Shown: positions 1 through 8,459 of the stretch, in pieces | How positions within the stretch are numbered: the stretch's first letter is position 1 | Layout: every line of letters starts with the position of its first letter | Translations under genes and position numbers: made by a program | Origin: Symbiopectobacterium purcellii_A | GTDB lineage: Bacteria; Pseudomonadota; Gammaproteobacteria; Enterobacterales; Enterobacteriaceae | Assembly (NCBI RefSeq): GCF_052050035.1 | Contig: NZ_CP189882.1 | Coordinates: 2,232,001 to 2,296,000 of the forward strand | Direction: 5' to 3' | DNA length: 64,000 nt | The notes under the pieces: generated by a model | The model's input: only the letters and a program-made list of their open reading frames with translations | Database searches by the model: none | What the model was told of the DNA's origin: nothing

Positions 1-2
1 GC

Positions 3-131
3 GTCTCACAGCAGCCGTTGATTCTGCAATTCGCGCCGGATTGGCTGAAAACCCTGCTTTCCTCCGGCATTGCCGCTGGGGGGATTACCGCGATTGTTCT
101 GAATCTTGTCTTCCCGCACGAAGAAAAATAA
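3..131 (+). CDS. xanP: XanP-like xanthine permease, C-terminal end (cut by window edge)
   Basis: Only the last 42 codons are in the window, open from the first bases and ending in TAA at 129-131. The translation contains LSSGIAAGGITAIVLNLVFP, which closely matches my recollection of the C-terminus of the E. coli xanthine:H+ symporter XanP (NCS2 family, inner membrane). In E. coli xanP lies next to yicH, which is also the next gene here, so context supports the call. The rest of the gene lies outside the window and cannot be judged. Confidence 0.8.
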   Translation, partial: VSQQPLILQFAPDWLKTLLSSGIAAGGITAIVLNLVFPHEEK

Positions 132-170
132 AACCAGGCAGAGGCAATAGCGTCATAACTTGGGTATGAT

Positions 171-206
171 AAAACGGCCAGTGTGGAAACACTTGCCGTT
201 TTTTAT
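171..206 (+). terminator. Rho-independent terminator after xanP
   Basis: A stem pairs AACGGC-AGTGT with ACACT-GCCGTT around a short GGAA loop, and is followed by a run of six T. It sits 40 bases past the xanP stop and ahead of yicH, as expected for the xanP terminator. Confidence 0.75.
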
Positions 207-293
207 TGTCTGTAACCACGGTTAAGTATTGAGACGCAGGAAGAATTGCGGCATAACACAAGTACTCACGATGACAAGGCATGGACTGATACG

Positions 294-1988
294 ATGAAAT
301 TTCTCGGGAAACTACTGCTCACCTTGCTGTTGCTAGCCCTGTTGGCACTGGTCATCGTTTACGTTGTGTTGCAAACCCACTGGGCCGCCAGCCGCGTCAC
401 TTCTTGGGTGAATGACAATACCGATTACCAGCTAACGCTCGGAAAAATAGAGCATAACTGGTTAGAAGCCGACCATATTGTGTTTAATGATGTCACTTTT
501 GGTGTCAAAGGGCAGCCGTTGACCCTGGCGGCACGTAAAATGTCCTTTGGTGTAAGCGCACGGCAACTGACAGAACCGAGCCACTTTGCCAGTCTGGAAC
601 TGGAAGGCGGTACCTTGAATCTGCTGCCTGGCAGCAACATTGCCGTTCCGTTCATGGCCGATGTGCTGCAATTGCGCACCATGGCGCTGCAATCACAAGA
701 CGGTGATTGTTCGCTGAACGGGCAGCAAATTAACGGTGGCATTACCCCCTGGCAGCCGGAGCAGGGGCATCTGCTCGGTACGCAAGGTAATTTTCAACTC
801 AGCGCGCGCTCGCTGCGCCTCAATGAGGTCCCCGCCAGTCAGGTACTGATTCAGGGGGAAATCAACAAAAACCAACTTACGTTAACCACCTTTGGCGCAG
901 ACGTTGCGGGCGGTCAGTTAACCGGTAATGCGCGACGTGCAGAAGATGGTAGTTGGCAGGTGGATAGCCTGCGACTGAGCAACGTGCGTTTACAAACCAC
1001 GAAATCGCTGGAAGATTTCTGGCAACCAGTGGCTGAGCTGCCTTCGGTAGCCGTTTCCCGCTTTGATATGGTGGATGCCCGCATTGAAGGGCCCGGCTGG
1101 GCGTTTAGCGATCTCGACGTCACCCTGCAAAATATTACGTTCCGCCAGCACAATTGGGAAAGCGACGACGGCACGCTGTCGTTTAATGCCAGCGACATCG
1201 TCAACGGTAGCATGCACCTGATTGATCCTATTGTTAACCTTGCCGTTTCGCCGCAAGGGGTGGGCATCAAACAGTTTACCACCCGCTGGGAAGGCGGTTT
1301 GATGCGCACCGATGGCATGTGGACGCGCAATAACCACCGTCTGACCTTGAATGAAGTCGTGGTCGCAGGGATGGAGTATACCCTGCCCACGGATTGGCGT
1401 GAGCGCTGGCAGAAGACATTACCGGACTGGCTCAGCGATGTTGAGGTGAAGAAATTCCGCGCTAACCGTAACCTGCTCATCGATATCAACCCGGATTTCC
1501 CGTTCCAGCTCACCGCGCTGGATGGCTACGGCAATAATCTGTTGCTGGCGCGTCAGCACCAGTGGGGCGTTTGGCAGGGTACGCTGAATCTTAACGCCAG
1601 CGATGCCACCTTCAACAAACTCGATGTGCGCCGTCCTTCTCTCGCGCTAAACGCGAGCGATGCGCAAATAGCCATTACCGAACTGAGTGCGTTTACGCAA
1701 CGTGGTCTGCTTGAGGCGCAAGCCACGATTGAGCAGCAACCTGGCCGTGCGTTCACGCTGTCATTAAACGGACGTTCAGTGCCGATGGATACCCTGACGC
1801 ACTGGGGCTGGCAAGGGTCTGAAGCCCTGCCCAGCGCCGACAGCAATCTGCAACTGCGTTTAACGGGAAATCTGGCCGCCAACACGCCGCTGAAACCGAC
1901 GCTGAGCGGTCTGTTACAGGGGACCACCAGCGATGGCACCGTCGTAAGGCAGCAGATTCAACACGGTGAAGTAAGCACCGCGCACTAA
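294..1988 (+). CDS. yicH: YicH, AsmA-family inner-membrane/periplasmic protein
   Basis: 564 residues. Residues 1-25 form one hydrophobic N-terminal segment (KFLGKLLLTLLLLALLALVI), followed by a long periplasmic beta-rich body typical of AsmA/TamB-like proteins, thought to bridge the envelope and handle lipids. Alignment by eye to E. coli YicH is good along the whole length: RQLTEP near the start, TRWEGG in the middle, DIDPDFPxQLTALDGYG-like text near residue 400. The start at 294 is chosen because homology begins at MKFLGK; an upstream in-frame TTG at 246 adds 16 residues with no homology. It converges with fabY, with only 11 bases between the two stops. No damage is visible. Confidence 0.88.
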   Translation: MKFLGKLLLTLLLLALLALVIVYVVLQTHWAASRVTSWVNDNTDYQLTLGKIEHNWLEADHIVFNDVTFGVKGQPLTLAARKMSFGVSARQLTEPSHFASLELEGGTLNLLPGSNIAVPFMADVLQLRTMALQSQDGDCSLNGQQINGGITPWQPEQGHLLGTQGNFQLSARSLRLNEVPASQVLIQGEINKNQLTLTTFGADVAGGQLTGNARRAEDGSWQVDSLRLSNVRLQTTKSLEDFWQPVAELPSVAVSRFDMVDARIEGPGWAFSDLDVTLQNITFRQHNWESDDGTLSFNASDIVNGSMHLIDPIVNLAVSPQGVGIKQFTTRWEGGLMRTDGMWTRNNHRLTLNEVVVAGMEYTLPTDWRERWQKTLPDWLSDVEVKKFRANRNLLIDINPDFPFQLTALDGYGNNLLLARQHQWGVWQGTLNLNASDATFNKLDVRRPSLALNASDAQIAITELSAFTQRGLLEAQATIEQQPGRAFTLSLNGRSVPMDTLTHWGWQGSEALPSADSNLQLRLTGNLAANTPLKPTLSGLLQGTTSDGTVVRQQIQHGEVSTAH

Positions 1989-1999
1989 TGGCCGTACCG

Positions 2000-2941
2000 C
2001 TACCCCGCTTCCGAGCCGCCTTGTTCCAAGGGATCGGCAGGCTGCGCGGGTAGCACGATATACACCCCTTCAAACACCGCGCCGGATTTATCATCGCCAA
2101 ACAGCTCGACGTTAAGTTGCACACGCGCTTTAAGCCCGCGCGCAAGACGCGTCAGGTTGCCGCTCAATGAACCTAAATCAGCCACTGCGCTGGGGCGACC
2201 GGTGATCGGCGAGCTGTAACGAATATGCGCATCGGCCAGAATAATGGTGCCCCCCAGATGCCGTTCACGCAGTAATAGCCAAATCAGCCCCCATCCGGTC
2301 AGCGTCGCCAATGAAAACAGGCTACCGGCAAACAGCGTATGGTGCGGATTCTGATTACCCGTTTCCGGCATGGTGGTAATAAATTTTTGCCCGGTATATT
2401 GGTTGATTCGCACACCCATTTTTTCACTGAGTGGGATATGCTCATGCCAGGCTTGCTGCAACTGCACACACCAATCAGGGCGATGCAGGATATCATCCAA
2501 AGAAGCAATGGGTTTGGTCATCAGATAATGACGCACAGGTGTCGTTTGCGGTGCGCTGATCTCTCCTTGAAGGGAAAAGCCCAGCTTGGTAAAGAACGCC
2601 ACAGCATCTTCACGCGCGCTGCATACCACGCGCTTTACACCTTCCTGACGCGCGACGGATTCCAGCGTCATCGCCACCAGCGTACCCAACCCTTTGCACC
2701 GAACGCTTGGATGCACCGCCATAAAGCGGATAGCGGCTTCGTTATCGGCATTAATGGAGAGGCGTCCAATCGCCACCAACCGCCCTTGTTCATCCACCAC
2801 GGTCTGGTGATGCGCCAGCGCGTCATAGGCATCCCGCTCTGAACCTAACGGCTGGTGTAATGGCTTACGCAGCATCTCCCAACGGAACTGATAGTAAGCG
2901 TCCATCTGTTCAGCGGTTTCAGGCACTCTCAGGTGATACAT
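2000..2941 (-). CDS. fabY: FabY (YiiD), acetyltransferase/thioesterase-fold acetoacetyl-ACP synthase
   Basis: 313 residues in two parts: an N-terminal GNAT acetyltransferase domain (about 1-145, with MAVHPSVRCKGLGTLVAMTL as acetyl-CoA loop) and a C-terminal hotdog-like domain (about 165-305, containing MPETGNQNPHHTLFAGSLFS). This architecture is that of E. coli YiiD/FabY, and identity by eye is high throughout. FabY family proteins provide an alternative initiation step of fatty acid synthesis; the assignment here rests on homology. The start at 2941 is preceded by a strong AGGAGGGGGAGG ribosome site. An upstream start at 3016 would add 25 unrelated residues and overlap dtd. The gene runs in the same direction as dtd and yihX, likely one operon. 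Confidence 0.9.
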   Translation of the reverse strand: MYHLRVPETAEQMDAYYQFRWEMLRKPLHQPLGSERDAYDALAHHQTVVDEQGRLVAIGRLSINADNEAAIRFMAVHPSVRCKGLGTLVAMTLESVARQEGVKRVVCSAREDAVAFFTKLGFSLQGEISAPQTTPVRHYLMTKPIASLDDILHRPDWCVQLQQAWHEHIPLSEKMGVRINQYTGQKFITTMPETGNQNPHHTLFAGSLFSLATLTGWGLIWLLLRERHLGGTIILADAHIRYSSPITGRPSAVADLGSLSGNLTRLARGLKARVQLNVELFGDDKSGAVFEGVYIVLPAQPADPLEQGGSEAG

Positions 2942-3012
2942 TTCCTCCCCCTCCTTCCGATTGGCTGTACTGCGCATCGGTGACAATGGGCGCGCTGACG
3001 CGCACGGCATTG

Positions 3013-3450
3013 TCACACCTGAAGCAAGAACGTGACTGGCCCGTCGTTAACCAACGCAACCTGCATATCAGCCGCAAAGCGGCCGGTTTCCACGTGGGTG
3101 CCGCGTTCACGACACTGGGCAGCAAAATACTGATACAGCCTATCCGCCTCGGCAGGTTCCGCACCGCGGGAAAAACTGGGGCGCATGCCTTTCTGCGTAT
3201 CCGCCGCCAGCGTAAACTGCGATACCACCAACACACTGCCTCCGGTCTGCTGCACGTTAAGGTTCATCTTGCCCTGCTCATCGCTGAAAATACGATAGCC
3301 GAGCACGCGCTTACACAGGCGCGCCGCCTTACGTTCATCATCCCCTTGTTCGACGCCTAACAGCACCAGCAATCCGCCTGCAATCTCCCCAACGATGGCA
3401 TTGTCCACCGTCACACTGGCGCGGGTAACACGCTGAATTAACGCAATCAT
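3013..3450 (-). CDS. dtd: D-aminoacyl-tRNA deacylase
   Basis: 145 residues, the usual family length. DTD hydrolyses D-amino acids mischarged on tRNA. Both family signatures are present: SQFTLAADT near residue 80 and NDGPVTFLLQ near the C-terminus, which form the cross-subunit active site. The start at 3450 begins MIALIQRVTRASV, as in E. coli. An AGGAGT ribosome site lies 11 bases upstream; the longer open frame to 3522 is not supported by homology. In E. coli yihY lies between yihX and dtd, but here the two genes are only 68 bases apart. Confidence 0.93.
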   Translation of the reverse strand: MIALIQRVTRASVTVDNAIVGEIAGGLLVLLGVEQGDDERKAARLCKRVLGYRIFSDEQGKMNLNVQQTGGSVLVVSQFTLAADTQKGMRPSFSRGAEPAEADRLYQYFAAQCRERGTHVETGRFAADMQVALVNDGPVTFLLQV

Positions 3451-3518
3451 AAACGACAACCACTCCTGAACCGCTGTTCTTTTAATCGATTTTTTAGCAA
3501 AAATGCCAACCGTTTTTA

Positions 3519-4157
3519 TCACAGCTTACCCGCGTTAGCGACGGTATTGTGTGCAGGAGAAATCGGGTGTTCGGCAAAAAATTGTGGCACCGTATCGCGA
3601 TCGGTCACCAAAACGCTGTGGATCCCCAGCGCTTGCGCGGCGGCAATATTCTGTTCGTTATCATCGAAAAATACCGTTTGCGCTGGCGTTGCCTGCTCTT
3701 GCGTCAGCACATACTGATAAACTCTCGCCTCTGGTTTGCGCATCCCGATATCCTGTGACAAATAGAGACGATCGGCGGCCTCGGCCACGTCTGGAAACAG
3801 CGCGGGCCAATGCGCACAGTGCAGGCGATTAGTGTTGGATAAAATAACGGCGCGATGCCCTTGTTGGCGCAGTTGCTGCATCACATCCAGTAATTCAGGA
3901 CGCAGCGCAACAAAAATAGCCTGCCAGCCCGCCGTAAACTGCTCGTAGCTCAGCAGCATGCCCATTTCCTGGCTCAGTCGGGCACCAAATTCTTCATCAC
4001 TGATCTCGCCCCGCTCATGCAGTTCAAAGGCTTCATCCATGGTAAAGCGCTCTTTCAGCGTGGCGAGTGGGACACCACTCAGCTTACTCCACACGCCCAA
4101 CACGCGGTTGAAATCGATATCAATGACAACGTTACCCAAATCAAAGATATAAAGCAT
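3519..4157 (-). CDS. yihX: YihX, HAD-family alpha-D-glucose-1-phosphate phosphatase
   Basis: 212 residues, about 13 longer than I recall for E. coli YihX. The N-terminus MLYIFDLGNVVIDIDFNRV holds the HAD motif I (DxGNV variant). Motif II is AVILSNTN and motif IV is FFDDNEQNI. YihX cleaves glucose-1-phosphate and related sugar phosphates in the cytoplasm. A strong GGAGGG ribosome site lies 4 bases before the ATG. The extra residues are at the C-terminus (EHPISPAHNTVANAGKL). This is the first gene of a likely yihX-dtd-fabY transcript with yihY missing. Confidence 0.88.
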   Translation of the reverse strand: MLYIFDLGNVVIDIDFNRVLGVWSKLSGVPLATLKERFTMDEAFELHERGEISDEEFGARLSQEMGMLLSYEQFTAGWQAIFVALRPELLDVMQQLRQQGHRAVILSNTNRLHCAHWPALFPDVAEAADRLYLSQDIGMRKPEARVYQYVLTQEQATPAQTVFFDDNEQNIAAAQALGIHSVLVTDRDTVPQFFAEHPISPAHNTVANAGKL

Positions 4158-4271
4158 TTCGCCCTCCAGACGTCATGGTTGTTTTTTCACTGTAGCGGGA
4201 AAAATGACGGCTGAATAGGGAAGAACATAACTAAAACGTATACGAAATATAGCCAAGCGACTTAATTTTGA

Positions 4272-5136
4272 TTACACCATATGGACTGAGAACAAACTCT
4301 CTGTATCGCAACCCATCTCTCTTTTTTTGCTTTTTGCTTTTTGCTTTTTGCTTTTTGCTTTTTGCTTTTTGCTTTTTGCTTGTGCCCATTTATGCTCAAT
4401 TGGGTTAAGATCTGGCGAATATGTAGGCAAATACTCCACCATATACCCTGCATCGATGATGACTTGTTGAATATTATGTTTTTTGTGAAAAGTGGCATTG
4501 TCCATCATGATTACACTGTTTTTAGGGAGTACTGGGATAAGGACTTGTGTGACCCAGGCATAGAAAACATCGCTGTTAATATTGATATCAAATAATCCGA
4601 TAGCAAACAGCGTTGTGCCTAATAAAGCGCCGATAACATTTGTTCTTCCCCTAGCTCCCCAGTTCTTCAGGCCAAAACACCGTTGACCTTTTGGGGAATA
4701 GCCGTGAGTCCGTGGGGTATCGTGTGAAAAACCACTTTCACCAATAAAAACAATAGGTTTACCTTCTTTTTCATACTGTTGTTTTTTTTGTTGAAATCCC
4801 TGCCGGGCGTTTTCGTCGGCTTTCGGATGACGTAGAGTTTTTTTTATAGGTCAATCCCAGCTTTTTAAGCGCTTGCCAAATGGCCTTCTGACAAACGCCA
4901 AAACGCTCTGCACGTTCTTTTTGGTAAGCATCTGGATATTGTTCAACATCTTTTATCAACTCGGATTTATCGATCTTTCGCTGACGCGTGGTCGATGCTT
5001 TTGACTCTATTTGATTAATCCAACGCGATACAGAGGCAGGGCCAATCCGAAATTGCTTCGCTGTTTCTCGGATACTCAACCCTTCGTTTTTCCGTGTAGA
5101 TATCACTTTACGTCTAAAATCAATTGAATAGCTCAT
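4272..5136 (-). pseudogene. IS630 transposase, copy 1, catalytic Asp lost
   Basis: The N-terminal helix-turn-helix part (MSYSIDFRRKVISTRKNEGL and following, 121 residues to the A8 tract) is intact. The DDE part in the shifted frame carries D-to-G in the first catalytic position and a 14-residue insertion of KKQKAKS-type repeats near the C-terminus, caused by the 7-bp repeat expansion. The end of the frame is the same as in other copies. It is called a pseudogene because of the lost catalytic residue. Confidence 0.8.
4324..4380 (+). repeat. Heptanucleotide tandem repeat inside IS630 copy 1
   Basis: The unit TTTTTGC occurs eight times in direct succession; the other IS630 copies have two. The difference is exactly 42 bp, so the transposase frame is preserved and only gains 14 lysine/glutamine-rich residues. 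Expansion probably arose by replication slippage after this copy stopped moving. Confidence 0.95.
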
Positions 5137-5271
5137 TTAAATAATGTAATCAAAATTAAGTCGTTTAGCTATACTCACGGCGGACAGTAAGGGGATAGCG
5201 ATGACCAACCAAAAACAGCAACCCTGCATGGCGCTATTGAACTGGCCTGAGGAGGCCCGTTAGTCAGTGAT

Positions 5272-5415
5272 TTACGGATGCAGCCATGGCCGCGTAGCCA
5301 GCACCTGCGCAATCCAACTGCCGAACGCCCGCGTTTTAGCGGGAACCAGTCGCGCGGAGGGATGCACCAAATAGATAGCCTCGTCATTTTCCACGGGATA
5401 GTCGGGTAGCACAGG
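5272..5415 (-). pseudogene. LysR-type transcriptional regulator, C-terminal remnant
   Basis: Forty-seven codons remain, reading into TAA at 5272-5274 (minus strand). The text YPVENDEAIYLVHPSARLVP and the following TRAFGSWIAQVL are characteristic of the last helix-strand of LysR-family effector domains. The gene is cut by the left end of IS30 copy 1 at 5416, and the DNA-binding half is not found on the other side of the IS. The target genes cannot be inferred. The 98 bases between this remnant and IS630 copy 1 hold only a small hairpin (5245-5258) and a possible 20-codon frame from 5201. Confidence 0.65.
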
Positions 5416-6406
5416 CCCCATTCCCACTCGAAACGCAACAAATGACCCACTTGCCAGAGTCGGATAAAATCACCGTTCTGGCCATACTGGAGAGCCTGTT
5501 GCATGCAGGGAAAACATCTGACTCAGAAAGAACGGTTCTACATCGAAAAGCGGCGTGGTGAAGGTGTCAACCAAGCTACCATCGCCAGAGAGCTTGCTCT
5601 GCCTCGCTCGACCATCAGCAGGGAACTCAGACGCAATACCGACCCTACTTTCAATGGTGTCTACTGCTGTAGAAGGGCGGACACTCTGGCCCGGGAACGC
5701 CGTCATAAGCCTCTGCCAAACAATGCTTTTTACCCGTTGAAGCCACACATTCAGAACTTCATCAGGCAGGCGCTTTCCACTCACTCTTCACCTGAAATCA
5801 TCAGTGGCCGTTTGCACCTGGAATTCGGTATATCTGTCAGCAAGAATACGCTATATCGCTATATCCTGCAGGAGAGACAGGCTGGCGGGGAGCTATATCA
5901 GCAACTTCCTCATCGGGGAAAACGTTACAGGTACAATGCCGAAAACCTCAAATCAGGCCCTATTCCCAACCGTGTTGGTATTGAGTATCGCCCAGCTCAA
6001 GCCGAGCTTAAACAGGAGCCTGGCCACTTCGAAATTGACACTATTTTTGGCAAAGACCAGAAGTCATTCTTGTTAACCATCGTAGATAAAGCATTGAAAA
6101 CCGTCATCATTCGCAAACTGCCTAATAAGCGTGCGGAGACTGTGGTTGCTGCTTTCAGGCACATTGAAGCTAATACCTTTTGCAAGTTTAAGACCCTAAC
6201 AGCTGATAACGGCCCTGAATTCGCTCTGAACGAGCAAATTACTCAAATCACAGGGGCGCAGGTCTACTTTGCCCATCCTTATCATTCCTGGGAGAGGGGC
6301 TTGAATGAGGACACCAACGGGCTGATACGACGTTTTTACCCAAAGGGAACAGACTTCAGTCAGGTCAGTCATCGTAAGATTGCCGAACTCGAACACATAC
6401 TCAATA
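5416..6406 (+). mobile_element. IS30-family element, copy 1, right end missing
   Basis: The left terminal repeat CCCCATTCCCACTCGAAACG is present, with a 1-base deletion shortly after it compared with copy 2. The element is identical in layout to copy 2 up to 6406, where it switches to the end of the IS5-family element. The last about 110 bp and the right repeat are missing, so this copy cannot transpose. Confidence 0.88.
5503..6406 (+). pseudogene. IS30 transposase, copy 1, truncated and mutated
   Basis: The frame begins MQGKHLTQKERFYIEKRRGE and keeps the N-terminal helix-turn-helix (ATIARELALPRSTISRELRR) and the first catalytic motif EIDTIFG. About 22 C-terminal residues, including GYRSPNEVF, are lost. 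Compared with copy 2 it has D-to-H in AFRDIEAN, H-to-N in ALHEQIT and H-to-D in NEHTNGL, the last in a conserved IS30 catalytic-core motif. These changes suggest decay without selection. Confidence 0.85.
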
Positions 6407-6645
6407 AGCGTGTTGCTTAATAGTGAAATAAGGGTGTTTCGGTGATTGAAGTAAATTTTACGCTGTTCTGAGATGGAAATTCCAAAGACCGGCGCTAAGG
6501 AGTAAGAAGGTATCATCAATAAAGGGTCTACGATTCCGTAAAATTTGGGTCATGCAACCGAGGCGCTTGATACCCGCGATGGCGTGTTCAACTGTAATAC
6601 GGATGCCCGAGATTATTTTATTTTCTTGTTTTTGTTCAGGCGATA

Positions 6646-7723
6646 TAGCTAAACGACTTAATTTTGATTACATTATTTAAATGAGCTATTCAATTGATTT
6701 TAGACGTAAAGTGATATCTACACGGGGCTTTGTTGAATAATTTAACATGCTGATTTACATAATTATTATAACACTTCAACAACTAAGTTTTCCAGCCGTA
6801 ATGCTTTTTATTGTGCTAACTACTTGATTTGTCGTTCTAACAAAATACAGTCTCTGTACATGCATTCTACCTAAAGAAGATGTAAATCAAACGGTTAAAT
6901 TATTCAACAAAGCCTCTACACGGAAAAACGAAGGGTTGAGTATCCGAGAAACAGCGAAGCAATTTCGGATTGGCCCTGCCTCTGTATCGCGTTGGATTAA
7001 TCAAATAGAGTCAAAAGCATCGACCACGCGTCAGCGAAAGATCGATAAATCCGAGTTGATAAAAGATGTTGAACAATATCCAGATGCTTACCAAAAAGAA
7101 CGTGCAGAGCGTTTTGGCGTTTGTCAGAAGGCCATTTGGCAAGCGCTTAAAAAGCTGGGATTGACCTATAAAAAAAACTCTACGTCATCCGAAAGCCGAC
7201 GAAAACGCCCGGCAGGGATTTCAACAAAAAAAACAACAGTATGAAAAAGAAGGTAAACCTATTGTTTTTATTGATGAAAGTGGTTTTTCACACGATGCCC
7301 CACGGACTCACGGCTATTCCCCAAAAGGTCAACGGTGTTTTGGCCTGAAGAACTGGGGAGCTAGGGGAAGAACAAATGTTATCGGCGCTTTATTAGGCAC
7401 AACGCTGTTTGCTATCGGATTATTTGATATCAATATTAACAGCGATGTTTTCTATGCCTGGGTCACACAAGTCCTTATCCCAGTACTCCCTAAAAACAGT
7501 GTAATCATGATGGACAATGCCACTTTTCACAAAAAACATAATATTCAACAAGTCATCATCGATGCAGGGTATATGGTGGAGTATTTGCCTACATATTCGC
7601 CAGATCTTAACCCAATTGAGCATAAATGGGCACAAGCAAAAAGCAAAAAAAGAGAGATGGGTTGCGATACAGAGAGTTTGTTCTCAGTCCATATGGTGTA
7701 ATCAAAATTAAGTCGCTTGGCTA
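6646..7723 (+). mobile_element. IS630-family element, copy 2, containing a 189-bp MITE
   Basis: TA duplications at 6644-6645 and 7724-7725 and both terminal repeats are present. The 1078-bp length equals 880 bp plus a 189-bp MITE and its 9-bp duplication. It sits inside the IS5-family transposase. The MITE separates the first 15 codons of the transposase from the rest, so this copy is inactive unless the MITE is removed. Confidence 0.95.
6726..6914 (+). mobile_element. 189-bp MITE (type A), in IS630 copy 2
   Basis: Terminal inverted repeats GGCTTTGTTGAATAATTTAA at both ends and perfect 9-bp direct repeats TCTACACGG at 6717-6725 and 6915-6923. No coding capacity is visible. Type A, identical by eye to the reverse complement of the copy at 30764-30952. 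The first 15 bases of the repeat equal those of IS903. Confidence 0.93.
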
Positions 7724-8459
7724 TAAAGGTCTTTTTCGAGTTCCTTTTTTTGGGATTTGTGTATTAGGATGCTGTTTATCTATACCTTGAAAACCGGTAT
7801 CTGCCCAGATGGTTACCTCAGGAGGAATATGGCGAATTATATCGACTTTATCGAGTAAGCGTTTATCGTGACGGCGCCCATTTTTGCTCATGGGGATAAA
7901 TCCAGTTTGCCTTGTTTCGTCAGTCATAATAAGCTCTTTTCGAGTGGTCTGTCTTTTCTTTCCCGAATACATTTTTTTTCGCCGACGCAGATTCTTAGGC
8001 TTTTGGACAGGTCGCTCTGTCCCATCAATAAAGACGTCTTTAACTCCAGGAAAGGCGCGAAAAAATTCCTCAGCAGAGCGAATTTGACGAGCGGGCAAAA
8101 CACATTCTCGCCCCAAGGTCATCTCTAAAACCGGCAATAATATTTTTACCCAGCGACATACCCGTGTTCTATCTAAACCAAAAAGAAGTCCTTGCAAATA
8201 ATAGGTCGGATAACATTTTAAATACAATAAAATAAAAAGCAGTTTATCTAATGGGGTTGGGATAAATCCTTTCTGCCCTGCACCCATCTGCCGCTCGTGA
8301 TCTTTTCGATTCTTTTTCCGATAAATCAAATAACAAGCTGAAAATTCAGCGGCTAAATTTTTCAATTCTTCGACTGATAATCCAATGATTGCTTTACATA
8401 AACGATTATCTCGTAACAACCGCTCTTTGTTGATCATTTCAAACCTTTATTCTCTAAGT

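Larger units (their letters stand above)
4250..5171 (-). mobile_element. IS630-family element, copy 1 (inactive, 922 bp)
   Basis: The ends are TAGCCAAGCGACTTAATT on the left and the complement of TAGCTAAACGACTTAATT on the right, flanked by TA duplications at 4248-4249 and 5172-5173, typical of IS630/Tc1 elements. It is 42 bp longer than the 880-bp form seen elsewhere in the window because a TTTTTGC unit is present eight times instead of two (4324-4380). The transposase (start 5136, minus strand) has the A8 frameshift site shared by all copies. In addition the catalytic IDESG motif reads IGESG here, removing the first acidic residue of the DDE triad, so this copy is probably dead. Confidence 0.93.
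6458..8437 (-). pseudogene. IS5-family transposase, copy 1, split by IS630
   Basis: Reads from ATG at 8437 (MINKERLLRDNRLCKAIIGL) down to 7726, then is interrupted by IS630 copy 2 and resumes at 6645, ending at TAA 6458-6460. The DDE domain contains VKDVFIDGTERP (first Asp), IWADTGFQG (second Asp) and ISGIRITVEHAIAGIKRLG (Glu), as in DDE superfamily endonuclease-type IS5 transposases. The joined protein would be about 280 residues. Without the IS630 insert the frame is open throughout. Confidence 0.85.

Noticed and set aside
246..293. Longer yicH start at TTG 246
   Set aside because: The added 16 residues have no similarity to YicH and no well-placed ribosome site.
2942..3016. Longer fabY start at 3016
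   Set aside because: Would overlap dtd, and the strong AGGAGG-type site lies before 2941.
4321..4390. CRISPR-like array at the 7-bp repeat
   Set aside because: Units are directly adjacent 7-mers without spacers; it is a simple tandem repeat within a transposase gene.
5201..5263. A 20-codon plus-strand peptide gene
   Set aside because: Too short, no homology, and in a fragment between two IS elements; mentioned only as a possible frame.
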